This document shows, piece by piece, positions 22,060 through 35,900 of a DNA stretch of 64,000 nt; position 1 is the stretch's first letter, and the number at the start of each line of letters is the position of its first letter. Origin of the DNA: Gorsachius magnificus (lineage: Eukaryota; Chordata; Aves; Pelecaniformes; Ardeidae); assembly GCA_034008185.1 (NCBI GenBank), contig CM067086.1, forward strand, positions 34,617,007 to 34,681,006, given 5' to 3'. The translations under genes were made by a program, and so were the position numbers. Under the pieces are notes generated by a model. That model was not told the origin of the DNA. It searched no databases and saw nothing but the letters and a program-made list of their open reading frames with translations.

Positions 22060-25000
22060 CAAAAAGCCACACTGAAGACCTGCGGAGACCTTCCCAGGGA
22101 AGAGCTTGTTAGACTCTTGCAGCCTACCATCCTTTTGTGTTTTTATTCCAGTTTCCTATTTTACATGTCACCCACTGAAAAAATTGACTATCATGTTTTA
22201 GTTTCCTGAGAGTTCACCACGTTATCATGCTTCTATCAAGTTTTGTCTAATGACTTCTTTTTGTAAAACATTTTTTCCATCTTAGAGGTCTTTTGCACTG
22301 CTTTTTCCATCAGTCTTTTTCTTCTTGCTCTGAGATTGCCCTGACTGGGCTTTAAAATAGCCCTTTTCAATTCTTTCTCTTCTACTGATCACTAGATCTG
22401 AAAGAGAACATCTGGACGCTCCAGACATTTTCTATCATCTCCTTAGTCTTCCTTCGCTTTCTGAGATCCTGCCAATGGCAGCAGAGGGGTCACTGGACTT
22501 AAAGGGTCAGTCACACCGTACAAAGGTTTTGTTAAAAAATTTTCCTTAAAAATAGCCTGCCCATCTCTATTTGTGACAGTGACCTGATATTTTTAGGCTC
22601 TTGATTTAATAATAAGAAAAACAAAGCCCAGCTAAATTCTCCATCTGATTGTTAAACCAGCAATCTGAAAGAGCATTTCCTCCTCTAGTGACAGCTGAAT
22701 TGATCTCCGACTTTTGTTTAATTTCTCCTTTGGCTTCCATACTTGGATGATGTTTTGTTTGTCTTTTAAAGCTTGCTTACCAGGCAGTTTCTCCAACCAC
22801 TCATTGCTATGCTCTTTCTTTCAGCAGTATATACTTGAGATGTCAGATTTACTGACTAATCAGAATATTTGACATCAGCAAAAAAAAAATATGCAGTGGG
22901 TCTTTTTAACCAAAGAAAGAAGCACAGGAAATAACCTAATGTGATATTAGTTACCAAAGAAGTAATGGTAAAAAAAGGTTTAGCCATTGGGTCATCACAT
23001 CTCTAGCTGTATGCTTCTGCATAGAAGACTTCCCTTTGGATTGCTTTACAGTAAAATAATAACACTTCTTTGACATGCAATGCAACTGACAGCCTTTAAA
23101 AAACACAATTTTATCGTAAAACTAATTCTTAAAGTGATGGACCTTAGTCGCTTAGTTCTCTAATGCACTGTCACATAGAAGCCCCTGCTGGTCAGATTTA
23201 ATCAGATTTCCATCGTGACTAGCCCTTGGGAGACAGCGGCTAAGATTTTCTTCAAGTTTTGTATGACTTTATTCATAAGTGTTGTTCAAAATTAGACAAT
23301 CTGTCTCTCTCCACATGCTGGAACATTTTAGCAGTAATTCTAAACTACCTCAAATACATGTTGTAAAATGTTCTGCATCTCTGTGGTTTCTATATTCCAA
23401 ATATGCGTGTGTGTTTCCATATTACAAATGTGCATGGCAGAATCTAATAAATCTAATGGTTACTGCAGTGTTGCACATTAATATTGGGACTGTGAGTCTA
23501 GGCAATAGGCAGTATTTTACTAATTTTGAGTGTCACATTATATGCAACCATCATGACTGCAGGAAGACAAGTAGTGTAGCAAATCAGTAAATTAACTACT
23601 GGATACTGTGATACCTAGGTGCAAGGCTATGGAAAATCTGGACAAGAGGGCTATGGACTGGCAAAAGGCAGTCGCAAAATCTGGGGAAAGACTTTGTGCT
23701 GTTTTCTTCCATCATACTCCCACGTTAATAGGCTACAGTGCTGAAAGCAATTATACACCGAAGTGCACTAAAAGACTGAAGTGTGTCGTAGTACTGAGGG
23801 AACAGGGTATCTGGATGGGTCATGGCAGACAATGCCATGCTAGCAGTGAATGTTGAAACAGCTGTGATGATGTAGTATTACAGAATGCCAGATTCAGTAA
23901 GAGCTTTAACAACTCAAACGTTTGGCAACAAAGGCAGACAAACAGTTACGTTCACCAGCCATGCTTAAGTTATGCACAATAAAGGAAGGACAGAAGACAG
24001 AAAGAAGGGAGGAAGGAAGGAGCCCCTTTGGAAATAGTTTGGAATTTACAGGGGGAAAAAACAAAACACTAAACAAACAAACAAGAAAGATCAAAATAAG
24101 AACAGAAACATAAAAATCTAAGGCCTAACCTCAGTATATCATGACACATTGTTTCCTGAGAGTTCAGGCTCGGGTACCTAATTCACATATATGAAACATG
24201 CCCTTGACCAAGTCCTCACATAATACAGTGCAGTCATTCAACCAAATGCATTAATGCTCCATGGGAAACTTCACCCAGGCAGAAAAACCACCTCAGAGGG
24301 TAGAATGCGAATGCTCCCATTCTCAGGAGGTAATTTGTATGCCCAGGAGATAATTTACAACTCTAGAAAAGCACAGTTCAGTGTGAAAATGAAAAGAAAT
24401 TTTTCTGGCCAGTTCAACAATCCAAACCAAAACATTTTTATTCTTCAATACTGAAATATGTGATTTCAATTTAAAAACAAAAACCATTACAAGATGTGGT
24501 TATTTCTGCATACCCTTTTTGGAATGTTTCATTGCAAACAGAAAGAAAAATTGTATTTCAGTTACTCGTTCTAATAGGGATTGAAATCAAGCAATGAAAT
24601 GCTGAAATTTCCTACTGGGTGGACATCCCAATTTGTATCAAGTCTAGAAAACAAATATTTCTTTTTCAAGGGAATATCTCGTTCAAGTAAGCAAGGGTTA
24701 TTGAGACTGTCATCTCTGACATGGAGCTACTTAATGGCAACTTGGTTTGTGAAAGAAGGAAAAATTCTAAGTGCACTTATGTAAATCAATGAAGTCCAAA
24801 AGCCAGAACTTTGTTGTGCAATTGTTCTTCTGCACTCTTCAAAAATAAAAGATTATTGTCCAGAATTTTGGAAGACTTGTTCTCTCAGTGCTTTGAAACA
24901 CAAATAACATACCCTGGAGCAGATAAAGCATGGTAACACTCTCCACACTATTTCCCCATATTACACTGAAGCATAAGCATGAGGTTATTTATTTCTCTTC

Positions 25001-25860
25001 TACTAAAGGGTAAAGTCTTTCACATTTACTGTGAAATACAACTATGCAAGCAAGCAGAACAGCTGACCCACAGTAATGTTCCCCAGCAATAACTTTTTCG
25101 GATGTCAAACCTCTCAATAAGCATTAACTACACAAATAACGTTTTTTTCAGGTGCCACTACTTCAGAGATCATAGCTAATATGCTTTCAATGACTACTGA
25201 ACAATTCCAAGCACAGCCAGCCCTAATAAACAAGAACATCATTTTGTTATGCTTTTGTATTGAGAAGAGCGTGATGAGGGAAAATATTTGGAGACAAGTG
25301 AGAGTGCATTGAGATATGAAAGAGCTTCTAGGAGGTTTTATTTAACTTGTTTATTAAGACTGGAATTCAGCTCAGCACAAAACTTTCTGTGACTTGCTGG
25401 AAAAAGTGTTCAGTCAAATGCAGAACAGCTGTGCTCTCCTGCAGTTGCACTAAACAACAATATCCGTCATAGCATTCTACCAAAAAAGGTCTGCTGAATG
25501 CAGTTTTGGGGATAGGAGGAACCTGAAGAATGTATCTTAAAATGATGCCATTTTGGCATACAGTTAGTGGGTCAAGAAGGAACTTGTATCTCATTCCTCC
25601 CAGGGGTTTAGAAGATCCTCAAGGTGATGCTGCCCAGCTGTAGTAACTGAGAAATAAGCCAGGCTGAGCCTTCTTAAGCCATGAAGAAAATGTGCTTGCA
25701 CTTGCATGGTGCAAAACACTGAAGAACAGAACTGGCATAGTTAAGAGAAACACTAGCAGAAGCTTTGGGCTGAGTCCCAACTACATGTGACATTAGTCTT
25801 AGTAGAACATATATCCCAGGATTGTCTGAATGACAAGAAATGCAGCTACCTAATGTGTTC
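22060..25860. other. Non-coding AT-rich span with GGAA runs, no gene seen
   Basis: A GGAA/GAAGG purine run lies at about 23996-24022. Frames are at most 103 codons (23279-23590), with no recognisable motif. The interval 22250-22450 is T- and C-rich on the plus strand. I found no LINE tail or SINE box. Confidence 0.5.
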
Positions 25861-25865
25861 CTTCC

Positions 25866-25935
25866 CAGAAAATGACAGGAGAAGTTCTGTCCTTACTGGG
25901 TCTCAGAAAATGACAGAAGTTCTCTCCTTACTGGG
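25866..25935. repeat. Imperfect tandem duplication, unit about 32-38 bp
   Basis: CAGAAAATGACAGGAGAAG, then TTCTGTCCTTACTGGG at 25866-25899 is followed at 25904-25935 by CAGAAAATGACAGAAG, then TTCTCTCCTTACTGGG. The second copy lacks three bases (GGA) and has one substitution. It is a local slippage duplication. Confidence 0.9.
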
Positions 25936-25939
25936 AAAA

Positions 25940-28900
25940 CAAAAATTCTGATAAGGCATGAGGGGACTGGCATCACTTGAATTTTACAAGTCAGCTCCCA
26001 TGCTGTGAAGTGGTCAGACTAGCAAGTGATGAAATTTCATTAGAGCATCTCTTGTGAAGTCAAGCTCTGACTCAGTTCAAAACTGCTTTGAATTAAGCAT
26101 TTTTCTTCTAGCAATCTGTTGAAATAGGTGCCGTGATCTGCACCATTGCTTCTGATTTTCCACATGGTCCTATCAGCATCCAACCAAAAGAAACAAGCAA
26201 AGTTCATGTGAAATGGTGCATTCCTCCTTAAGATGTTCATCAATAGGTACCAAAGTGGGTTCTATAGACCAGACATAAGGCGGTTTATGTTTTATTTTAT
26301 AGTCTGCATGCAAGAAATTAACAGATAGGTTAAAAAAGACATCCCAGCACTAGAAACTGGGATTATCAATCTAATTCATGTCCTTAAACAGGTTTATTAA
26401 TACCTGGTATGTAATGAGCAAATCACAAATTATTAACCTCCTGAAAAGGCACATACCTGATATTCAAGATATTAAAAATGCGTTCAGCTATTATTTAATG
26501 TGGTATTACTCTCACCTCTGTCACCCAGACAACTATGTCAGAGTTTAACCTGGAATTTAGAGACGCACATTTGGTCCTCCCTTTGCATGAACTGAATCAC
26601 CTCCTTGAGCCTATTTCTTCTTCCTCTGTATGCATGCTTCAGCCAGGGTAAGCAGGTGAGTTCACTGGTTATAGCTGTTAGACCTTATCACGAAGTTCTC
26701 CAAAGCAGAGAAAGAAAAACTAAGAATGACTACATAGTGCATTACTGCCTTGCAAGTCCTGGATTCTTTCCTTAGTCCTAATAGGTTAGACAGGCTCTGA
26801 CACTGTGGTGTAATGATCATAAATGCATTCTGTTGCTGGATTTAGTACAGTTTGTTATGCTGGCTGTTTGTGGGGGAACTGTAGAGTATTCAGTTTTACA
26901 TTTGTATACTTAAAAATTTAAAATACCTAAAATAAGGCTGTATGGATTGCTGAAGAATATGTATTTGCATGAATCTAGATAAATTACTAAGCACCAGCCC
27001 ACCCCCCAAATAAAGAAGAGTTACAAGAAAAAAAGGATAGGGAAAGAATAAGAAAATGCCAGAAAAAAGCAGAGAGAGACTGGGAGCAAGACTATGATAT
27101 CCTGTCAAAGAAGTGCTTAGACAGAGGGTGTGATTATATGTATTTTGAGTAAAATTGTGATTGGACATCCTTCAGGTATATATTCTACATATAAATATGT
27201 AGAATAAAGAGGCAAAAGCTATCCAGTTACTTGAAACAAAGCTAAAACATTTAGATTAGAAATTATTCACTTCTTAAAGCAAAAATAAATACCTAGCAGG
27301 TTACCCAAGGTTCTAGCAGATTTAGTATCACTGCAAATGTTTGTTTGTTCACCTATTTCAAAAATAAATGTTGCAGCTCAAATGAGGATTAGTCAGGGTA
27401 ATATTTTTGTTTCTTTTTCACTGGAAACTTACATTCACAACAGTGCCCCTAATTTCACAATCTGTTCATCAGTTACATATGAATTATAAATTCAAAAAGC
27501 AGTTGTTTCAGAAATCATTCACAGTCCTTAATTTTATCTCATCTTTGTGTATTTGATAGCATGACTACATTAAGCACTCCATATAGTAGCTGTTATTCCG
27601 AAAATCCCAAGAAAAATATTTTTAAACCCAAGGACTGTTGTGGAAACGCCAGCTGTTAATATAGTGGTGTTACCAATTTGCACTGCACTGGGCTGCATGT
27701 TGTCATTCAGGAACAAGTCAACATCTCCAGTGTCACTGTGCACAAAGAAATGTCCACTTTGGGAGACAGGCTATGTTTCCCCATAAGATATTTGTGGGGT
27801 TAGAAAAATCCTTTGTGCACCAACCCAAAAGATGGAATCAATCCCAAGTCTTCTTTTCAAGCTGCCTTCTGACCTAGGCAAAACCATCATGGAACTGGTC
27901 TGAAAATCAGAAACTACAGTTTTAGTATTTTGAAAGAGAGGAGACAGAGCACCTACATTTTTTTCTTCCTAAATGCAGGCAACTTTTTTTTAAGGGATAG
28001 CTGCTTTATTTCTTCCCAAGGATAACCCTTCATTTTGGTTTGTTTTTTTTTTTTTTACATTAATTCTTCCTCCCTCCTTCTGATGTTTTGCTTAAGAATA
28101 TTCTTTTGTATACACACTATGACCATAAGTGCATTATGACATGGTCACTTTAAAAGCCCATATAACTTTTCAGTAATAGTAATGAAAGCAAGAAAACAGG
28201 GAAAATGAGGACACGCCATTAAAAGCAAGATTCCTATAAAGCTCTGTCTTTCCCAGCTAGGTGTGATATTGTTTATGAAGCAGTAGGAGGATACTCATTT
28301 TCTGGCTTCCAACACTCTGTCTGCCCTGGGAAATTTAATCTAACTAACAGTAGGCAAAAATATTATACTTTGACCAGACTTCACATACCGTGAAGAGAGA
28401 AAGGGTTGGTACATATCTATTTTTAACCAAAAAGTTTCTAAAATTGAATCACTTTTGTGTTCTGGCTCAGTAAAAAAAATTAAAAAGTATTACTTTTTGT
28501 GGTAAGCCACAGAAAAATAAAAATCTGTTGGACTTTGATTGGAAAGAAAAAAACAACACAGCAATAATACACCTAGTAGCAGATTCAAAACATAATAAAT
28601 CTTTTTTTCTCTTTTATTTTTCCTTTTTATTTTTGAACAGCAAGGAGTGTCAAATTCTAACCTTTTGCCTGAAGAAGCTCAAAACGACTCATTGCCTTTC
28701 TCCCAAGTATGGACATGCTAAGAGAAAAGATTAGCTAACAGAATAAGGGCCATTCGGCTTTACATTGCTTTGCCTCTGGCAGTTAAGAAACGTGATAAAG
28801 ATGCTATTAGGCCTGCAGATTCTCTCTCCAGTTTTTCAGCAAGTTTATGTATGCAAACAAGACATAGAATATAAGCTACAGTTCAGCTTATTTGGTGTAC

Positions 28901-31770
28901 GGCTGTCACCATAGAAGGAACTTCCAGAATTGTGCTGCTGACTTAGGATGACATTTAGATGAGTGACTTTTCTATTTTATGAATGTGTCTTAATTAGATA
29001 GGTTTGGTACAATACCTCTCATGACGGCAGTTAAGTTCCTGTGTGGGGTGCCTGCACATTGTATCATCTCTTGTCCCTCCTAAGAAACAGAAAGCAAGTA
29101 TCTTATTTCTATTCTTACTCAAATGACTTCACAATATTTTCCTTGTATGATCAATCATTTAGAGGCATTACAATCTAACAGACTTAACAAAGAACTGAAA
29201 AACAAGAACTCATTATCAATTTATCACTAAAGGAATATTCAGCCTTTGGCAACACTAATAACTCTTTGTGAACGCTTTCCCAGCTGTGTCAGGCAGAGCT
29301 GTATCCAACAGCATCAATATTAAGATTACTTAATAGGCCTCATTTTCTTTTTCCTCAGTGACATGGATTATTCAGATAAGACTATCATGCAATCTATTAG
29401 CTCATATCACCTATATATGTTATACATTAAAGCTTAATAGGGTTGTGTGACACTGTGCAGATGTAAAGTGCTAGCTGAACTCCAAATATTTTCACTGTCC
29501 TAAAAGGGGCTGTCTTTATCTGAAGCATGTGAAGAATTATGCTTGAAGGTCAGAAACACAACAGATAATTTGGAAGCTTATTCCACAGTGGAGCTTCCTT
29601 GGCAACATATTCTATAATTGTCACATACCACAAGAAGTCCAAAGATCATGCATCTTCTGTGTTAGATCCTACATCAAGTTATTCTTACTGTCATCAAAAG
29701 ATTTGTTTTCAAAACTAGGTGTTACACCATGCTGTGACATTTGTGTCAGCAACGTGAAAGGCATAGCATTTGCTCTTCTGATGTGGTATGTTACCCTACT
29801 TGTTCTATAAATACATGTGTCCAAAACCAAAGCCTTAACCATAACCTTTAAGACTTAAGTGACTCTATAACATTCAACTGTGGAAAGCAACAAAAAAAAG
29901 CAAAGTCTTCAACGGGAAAAAAGTACAGCTATCTTCTTGTGACAGGCTACAGCAATTCTGCAAACAAAGAGGCAGAAACATTATGTATAACCTTCTGAAG
30001 TTCTTACATTTACATGAACTGCTGGTAGCAGATGACTTTCAAGAGCAAGACGTAGAATGAAGAGTGGTCTATGTTTTGCATCATCCAAGAAATTTCAAAA
30101 TCTGTTTGCACAGATGTTATTTAAAAAAAAAATTAATCTAAAATTAGTTCATTAGTTTGGGAATGTTACTTTTCCTACATGTTCTGCTTATTCTGATGAC
30201 AAAAATATCCTGCAATATTCAGATTTCAGATATATCTGAAACAGTGCTAGTATAGCATAGCTTTTCAAAATTACTTCAGAAAAATAATTATTTCTGCTTA
30301 ATGCTAACTAGTCTACAAATGCCTTCCTAAGACAAAAGAAACACTGCCACTTTATACATTTAGAAGAAGATCAGTTATTCCTTCTTTAGATTATAGAGAT
30401 CAGATTTAACATACCAAACATTTGTTTCCTGGCAATATCAAGCTTTTTTTAGACACTTCCAACCAAATCCAAGGAATGCCCAGTACCTGCAAAATCAAGA
30501 ACGTGTTTTGTTTAGCTGTTCCTAAGATAGAGCAGTAATTATGTATCTACAGAAAGGAAAAGGAAAAAAAGACTTTACCATACCCAGCTAGATGATAAAA
30601 ATGTAGTGTAACACCTGGATGAAAAAGCAGGTTTACTTGTGCAGATACTTGAACAGTTTTTTAGCTGAATAGAGGTAAAACATAGAATTTAGGAAAAACA
30701 TCACCTCATTAGGAACACAGATAGGCCTTCTGTTTTCTCTGTCAGTTATGCTGAAATACCACCCAAATACTATAACCAGTCATATTGGTATGTGCTGGCT
30801 AACATATAGACAGATATGGCCTCTGCTCAAAACCAGAGACTGCTCAAACTTCCACCCTACCCTATGCTTTGGATGTGACAGATATGATTAATAAGACTTT
30901 ACAATGTTGCATGCTTTACCGTTCATTATTATTTAACCAAAATTAATCAAGCCACAGGGTTCCATTTAAAAAATTAGAGTTATTATCTACAAATAGACAT
31001 TCTTGTAATGGAAAACCGCAGAAGTTCCAAAAAGTTACTATTAAAAAAAAAAACAAAAACCCTCTATTTTTTTCCTTTCTTCTAGTCCAAACCAGACTTT
31101 CTCCATCCTTTAATTCCGTTCCCAAGCAAGCCTCCTCCTTTAGAGACACAAGCCCTAAAATGTAACTCTTATTTGTTTGTATGAGAGGGTTTCACATTCC
31201 TCTGTAGGGCCAAACAAATAGTTACAGTCAGACCCAGCAATGAGTGGAACTGTTCCATGCCATAGAAATCCAGAGTGAGTCCAAGCAATGTGCCTTTTAC
31301 ATGGGATGTGAGTCAATCTGCATCAGAATAGTTGGCAAAGTCTCAGTAACAACTGAAAAAATACCATTTACTGAAATGCTACTGGAGTCTGAGAGAGATG
31401 AAGTTCAGTCTGGCTCAACTCAGCAGACCAAGATGCACTGCAGTTGGAGTCATATCTGCAACTCCTGCCAGATCATTCAACTGTATTATACAAAGCCCTC
31501 TACTGTGCCTGACTGCATGGAAAGTGGTAATGACTACTGGTTTTCTGCCTGACTCTGTTTGGGGACCATTTTATATTCTAGGGCACTAAACAGTGGATGT
31601 AGACTTAATATATGTCAGATTTTCTTAGAGGCATAGAGGTCTAAAGCTGACTTCCCATGCACTGTACCCTGCAGTCCCCCTGTATCCCAGCTACTACCTG
31701 GCTCAGCCCACTGAATCTAGGCTGGATCTAGAAAACCAGAATTTCGAAAGGATGGACTGCTAGGTTTCTC
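25940..31770. other. Non-coding AT-rich span, no gene seen
   Basis: Nothing longer than about 100 codons is open. An 11-bp perfect hairpin is at 27181-27206 (TATTCTACATA, loop TAAA, TATGTAGAATA) and an 18-bp perfect palindrome at 30224-30241 (TTTCAGATATATCTGAAA). A long pyrimidine tract ending in TTTTTGAACAG at about 28605-28640 resembles a splice acceptor but is followed only by a short, unremarkable frame. Several T and A homopolymers are present. Confidence 0.5.
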
Positions 31771-31820
31771 TTGATTCACTCAAGGGGAAAAGTTGTTGAT
31801 TCACTCCAGGGGAAAAGTTG
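31771..31820. repeat. 25-bp tandem duplication, two copies
   Basis: TTGATTCACTCAAGGGGAAA plus AGTTG at 31771-31795 is followed directly by the same 25 bases at 31796-31820 with one A-to-C change. It is a recent slippage duplication. Confidence 0.95.
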
Positions 31821-32299
31821 CATGTAATTTTGTTTGGAAGAAATGTATTTTTGGGTAAGGCTGTCTTTCATTTCCATTTTGCTTCACTAGTTCATGCAGT
31901 ACTGTTATTGAACATAAGCCAGATTTTTCCTTCAGTTATATTTGTGCATGCTTTATCAGCAAGCAGCCTCAGGTTACTTTGGTTCATTGTAACTCAGCAG
32001 TGAACTCGGCCAATTTGTTTTAATTTATACAGGCAATTGACAATTATTTTAAATTTGACTGAGCTTACTTTGTGTTTAGTTCAGGAATACCACAAAATAC
32101 CACACCTTCTAGCTTGAAGCAAGTAAAGCACAAAAAGTCCTGTAAATTATTTCAATAGGCCACTCAAACCACTCTGGCCAAGGAGCACAGCTGAACAAAC
32201 TATGCAATTCAGGAAAAGATTGATTTTACTGGCACTTGAGCAACAGAGAGAGTACCGGCCTTACCTTGTGAACTTTGAAACTATCTATAGCATATCACT

Positions 32300-32780
32300 G
32301 CAAGAAAGATGTTGCATTGCTGGAACATGTCCAGAGGAGAGCAACCAAGCTGGTGAGGGGTCTGGAACACAAGTCATACAAGGAACAGCTGAGGGAACTG
32401 GGTTGTTTAGTCTGGAGAAGAGGAGGCTGAGGGGAGACCTGATCGCCCTCTACAACTACCTGAAAGGAGGCTGTAGTGAGGTGGGGGTCGGCCTCTTCTC
32501 CCTGGTAACAGACGATAGGACGAGGGGGAACGGCTTGAAGCTGCGCCAGGGCAGGTTTAGGCTAGACATTAGGAAAAACTTCTTCACCAAGAGGGTTGTC
32601 AGGCTCTGGAATGGGCTGCCCAGGGAGGTGGTGGAGTCCTCATCCCTGGAGGTATTTAAAAGAAGGATAGATGAGGTGCTTAGGGACATGGTTTAGTGGT
32701 GGGATGGCAATGCTAGGTTAACGGTTGGACTCCATGATCTTAAAGGTCTTTTCCAACCGAGGTGATTCTATGATTCTATG
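32300..32780 (+). mobile_element. CR1 LINE, 5'-truncated, plus strand
   Basis: About 480 bp of CR1 3' sequence. It contains the C-terminal part of ORF2 (see the pseudogene entry), a short 3' UTR including GGTTGGACTCCATGATCTTA and AAGGTCTTTTCCAACC, and a tail of two ATTCTATG octamers at 32765-32780. The UTR motif (GTTTAGTGGTGGGATGGCAATGCTAGGTTAACGG split over 32691-32724) differs from that of the 13.0 and 55.7 kb copies, so this belongs to another CR1 subfamily. The 5' boundary is gradual near 32300. Truncation at the 5' end is normal for CR1, which primes from its 3' end. Confidence 0.95.
32320..32696 (+). pseudogene. CR1 ORF2 C-terminal remnant, frameshifted
   Basis: The intact element would encode an endonuclease plus reverse transcriptase, and only the last about 125 codons remain. 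In frame one, 32320-32394 gives [17 protein letters not shown] followed by YKEQLREL. A missing G in the run at about 32398-32402 shifts the frame. From there [20 protein letters not shown] and, further on, [20 protein letters not shown] and [12 protein letters not shown] are read in the second frame to the stop at 32694-32696. None of the catalytic palm motif is present, so no activity is possible. The second half is well preserved, which suggests a moderate age. Confidence 0.9.
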
Positions 32781-32885
32781 AATTCCTTTTACATTTCTGA
32801 ACTGCAAGCAGTAAAGACTTGCCCTTACCTTCCTTCCTAAAGGGAAGTTTTACAATGTCTGAGTGGGGGAAAAAAGGGTGATGAA

Positions 32886-32940
32886 ATTCTGGGGCTGATC
32901 CTGAACTTTCTTAGTGCAAATCAGAAGTAAATCCATCAAA
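32886..32940 (+). repeat. Possible worn palindromic repeat fragment
   Basis: GGGGCTGATCCTGAACTTTC, then TTAGTGCAAATCAGAAGTAA and ATCCATCAA resembles the sauropsid repeat theme CTGATTC...GTGTAAATCAGGAGTAACTCCATTGAA. Only this half is visible. The resemblance rests on three short blocks in order, so confidence is low. Confidence 0.3.
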
Positions 32941-32944
32941 TATA

Positions 32945-35900
32945 AACTATCTTTAACACATAAGAGGATTTCAGAATCCCGGTTAATAGGTTATTCATGA
33001 AAAATTGTAATCATGATGAATAATTGGTAGTAAATTGCTATAAAAACTCTCCTAAGTAACTTTCCCAGTGTATCTGTAAATGCTTTTTGTAATTATGTTC
33101 TGACTTTACTAGAAAGCCAACTAATAGGCAACCTAGCAAGGAATGACATCCACTTGTATGGACTTCTACCAGCCCAACCACAACAGCTTATCACAAAAAT
33201 ACAGCTCTAGGCCTGGATGGCATATGCTGATGACACTCTGCCCATTTGCTGGCAAGATCAACACAAATCAAACATAATTTGAGATGTTGGTGACTGAATC
33301 CTGAAATAAAGCCTGTAAATAAATTTAGACGTCTTGAGAGAAATGTTATGGTAGATATGGGACTGTACAAAGTCTTTGTTTCACAAAGCTCTCCATGTTA
33401 ATCATCTTGCACTTCTATTGAATGGGCTTATGACAATGTTTAATAGCATGATAGGTGAAAGTAAGCCTAAGAAGGTTCCAATTAAAGATAAGATTGACCC
33501 ACTGCACCACATGCTTAAACTAGCCTGAATTTTTCCAAGCCTGTTTCTAAGTAGAACACTCTTCTGTTCCCTGCACTCAGAGACAAACTTCCGATGATAA
33601 TGGAAAGTAAGGTCAAGAGCGCTTTCCCTACTACATTAATACAGCCTACAAAGTGTGATGTGGTTAGGCATACAATCAGAAGATTAGTTACCTCAAGAAA
33701 AAAGACAACATGTAGACAGTGGACATCTGGCAATATCAGTAACAAACAGCAAGTGATGATTCTGTTCAAGTGGAAATATATGTCACATTGTAACTGGGTC
33801 AGTTACAGACCTACACAGACATCCATGGTAGAAAGTTCATGATAGAAAGAGACATTACTCAGTCTTCTTTGTGTGGAATCTACTTTACTGAGTCAGAGGA
33901 TCATTAAAGCCTGCAGAGTTTGAACAATATCCAGATACAGGACTCTGGCAAGGACCTCTGAACATAAACTTGGAGAGCATTTCCAGTTTTCAAGTCCTTC
34001 TGAGGTTTACCGGACACATGTATTTTCCCAGAAATATGCTTGTTCTCAATGGGAGACAGCATCCATGACTTCAGGCTCTCTCACAGGTCTAAAAAGTCAT
34101 CTATTTCTCACTCAACTAGAGAATTTCTGGGTAATCCCAAACCGAACTATGGAATCCTTGTTTGAGGGCCAAAGTCTTGTCCTGCTCATAGATTTGTGCA
34201 ACAAAGCTGAAATGCACTTTCTCTTAGAGCTCCAGACACACAGTACTTCACCTTGGGATTTTAACTCTTCAAGATGTGCAATAACATAGACAGAAATAGG
34301 CAGAGGAAGACTCTTTACAGGAATTTGAAAAGAGATAGAGAGAAAAGACAAACTAAAATAGATGTAGACACCCGTGTCCTTTTCTCTGCATCAGCTTTCC
34401 CACCACTCCAGAGATATATTTAGTCTCTAATCAGAGCTAAGATGCCTGGGATTCTTCTGCCCCTTACTTGTGCTTTTAATTATGACTCTTCCATTCACAG
34501 TTTACTTGCTTTCATTTACCTTCCTTGAATCTATATTTAAATTGTTTTCTTCCTTCTGCCACTGTAATTAACATCGTCCTGTGCCCAAGCTACCTTATAT
34601 TCCAAGAGACATATGCACCCACATATCCTCCTAGGGTTTTAAAGACAAGTATCAACATATTGCTCTCGTGCTTCGAGATCTTCCACCTGCAAAGGAATTA
34701 TGGGTCCTGATGTTGATAGACTTGGTCCCCCTGAAGTCAGATTACTCACTCTGTCTCTATTCTTCTAACAGGAGAATAATCCAAGCTTTCAGATGAGCTC
34801 TTCTGTAAGTAAGAGAGAGATAGATTTTAAGAGAAAGATTGGAATCCTGCAAAATTCACATATGTGCATATCTGCATGTTCCTTGTTAATGAAATATGGA
34901 GCCAGCTAACTTGTTGCTTTTAATTTTATTCTTAATGAATCCATAATGGCTAGAGATATTAGAGAATAAATACCTAAAAGGAAGCCATTTCCAGTCTGGG
35001 AATAAATACTGATATCCACCTGCAAACAACTTCTTAAATTTTTTAATTTATCTGAGCAAATGCTTCAAAAATTTTGGTCTAAAAATATAAATAGAAACAA
35101 GCAACGTAAAACTCAATAATAAAATTATGATAGTAAACTAGTCTGAATGAGTAATAAAACAGAACAAGTATTTGGTCCTGAATGTATTTCTGTTCAAAGC
35201 ATCCAGGAAGATTTTATAAAGAGCCAGGTTAAAGAGACTGTACAAATTATTAGCATATTTTCTAAGTAGAATATGAACTGTCAAGGAATTGCTCATAATA
35301 TTTCCAGTTATGCATTCCTAAGATACAAATAAAAATTCTTCCGCATATCACTCAATTCATTATGAATGCTTCCAGTTGAAGGCAGAGTTAGTTTTGGCCT
35401 TTTATGGACCGTTAAAAGCTGCACCTGCTTTATTCTGTTTTATGTAACAAAAGCACATTATCCTTTTTTTCCTGTAGTGTTTAACAGCCCATTTTTAAAG
35501 GGATATCTTGAATGACAACTAAAAAGCCAAGCCTGTCTTCCATTTCTGGATTTGCTTTTTTGGTATTTGTTTTGTGAAGTAGCTTACTACTGTCAAGATG
35601 CAGTAGAAAGTTTATGTCTGTTAACAGAAAAAAGGGAAATAGTCTAAAGCAGTGATTCTCAACTAAATCCAGTTCATTTTAAAAAAGTGCTGCTGTTTTC
35701 ACCAGTCCATAGTTCCAGTTCTTTGTTCATTTACATCAGCTATGCCATTCAAGCAACTTTTCTGAAGATCTTGCTTGAATCCCTGGTATGCTGCTGTTCC
35801 TGTGTAACATACTCCTAACTAAGGCTATCAAAATATAATTTGTTGCATTCGATGAAGACTGAGAGAAGACTGAGACCACCAAAGTCAAGACTTTGGGAGA

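Noticed and set aside
28605..28734. Polypyrimidine tract ending in AACAG followed by a short frame, read as an exon
   Set aside because: The tract is one of many T-rich runs here, the following frame is short and unremarkable, and no matching donor or partner exon is visible.
32202..32696. 164-codon open frame as a host gene
   Set aside because: From about codon 68 on it is CR1 ORF2 C-terminus. The first part is unrelated upstream DNA plus out-of-frame CR1.
33222..33239. GCATATGCTGATGACACT would read AYADDT, like a reverse transcriptase catalytic box
   Set aside because: The frame closes with TAG a few codons upstream and TGA about 16 codons downstream, and neither side shows other reverse transcriptase blocks. 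Six residues alone are within chance for this amount of sequence.
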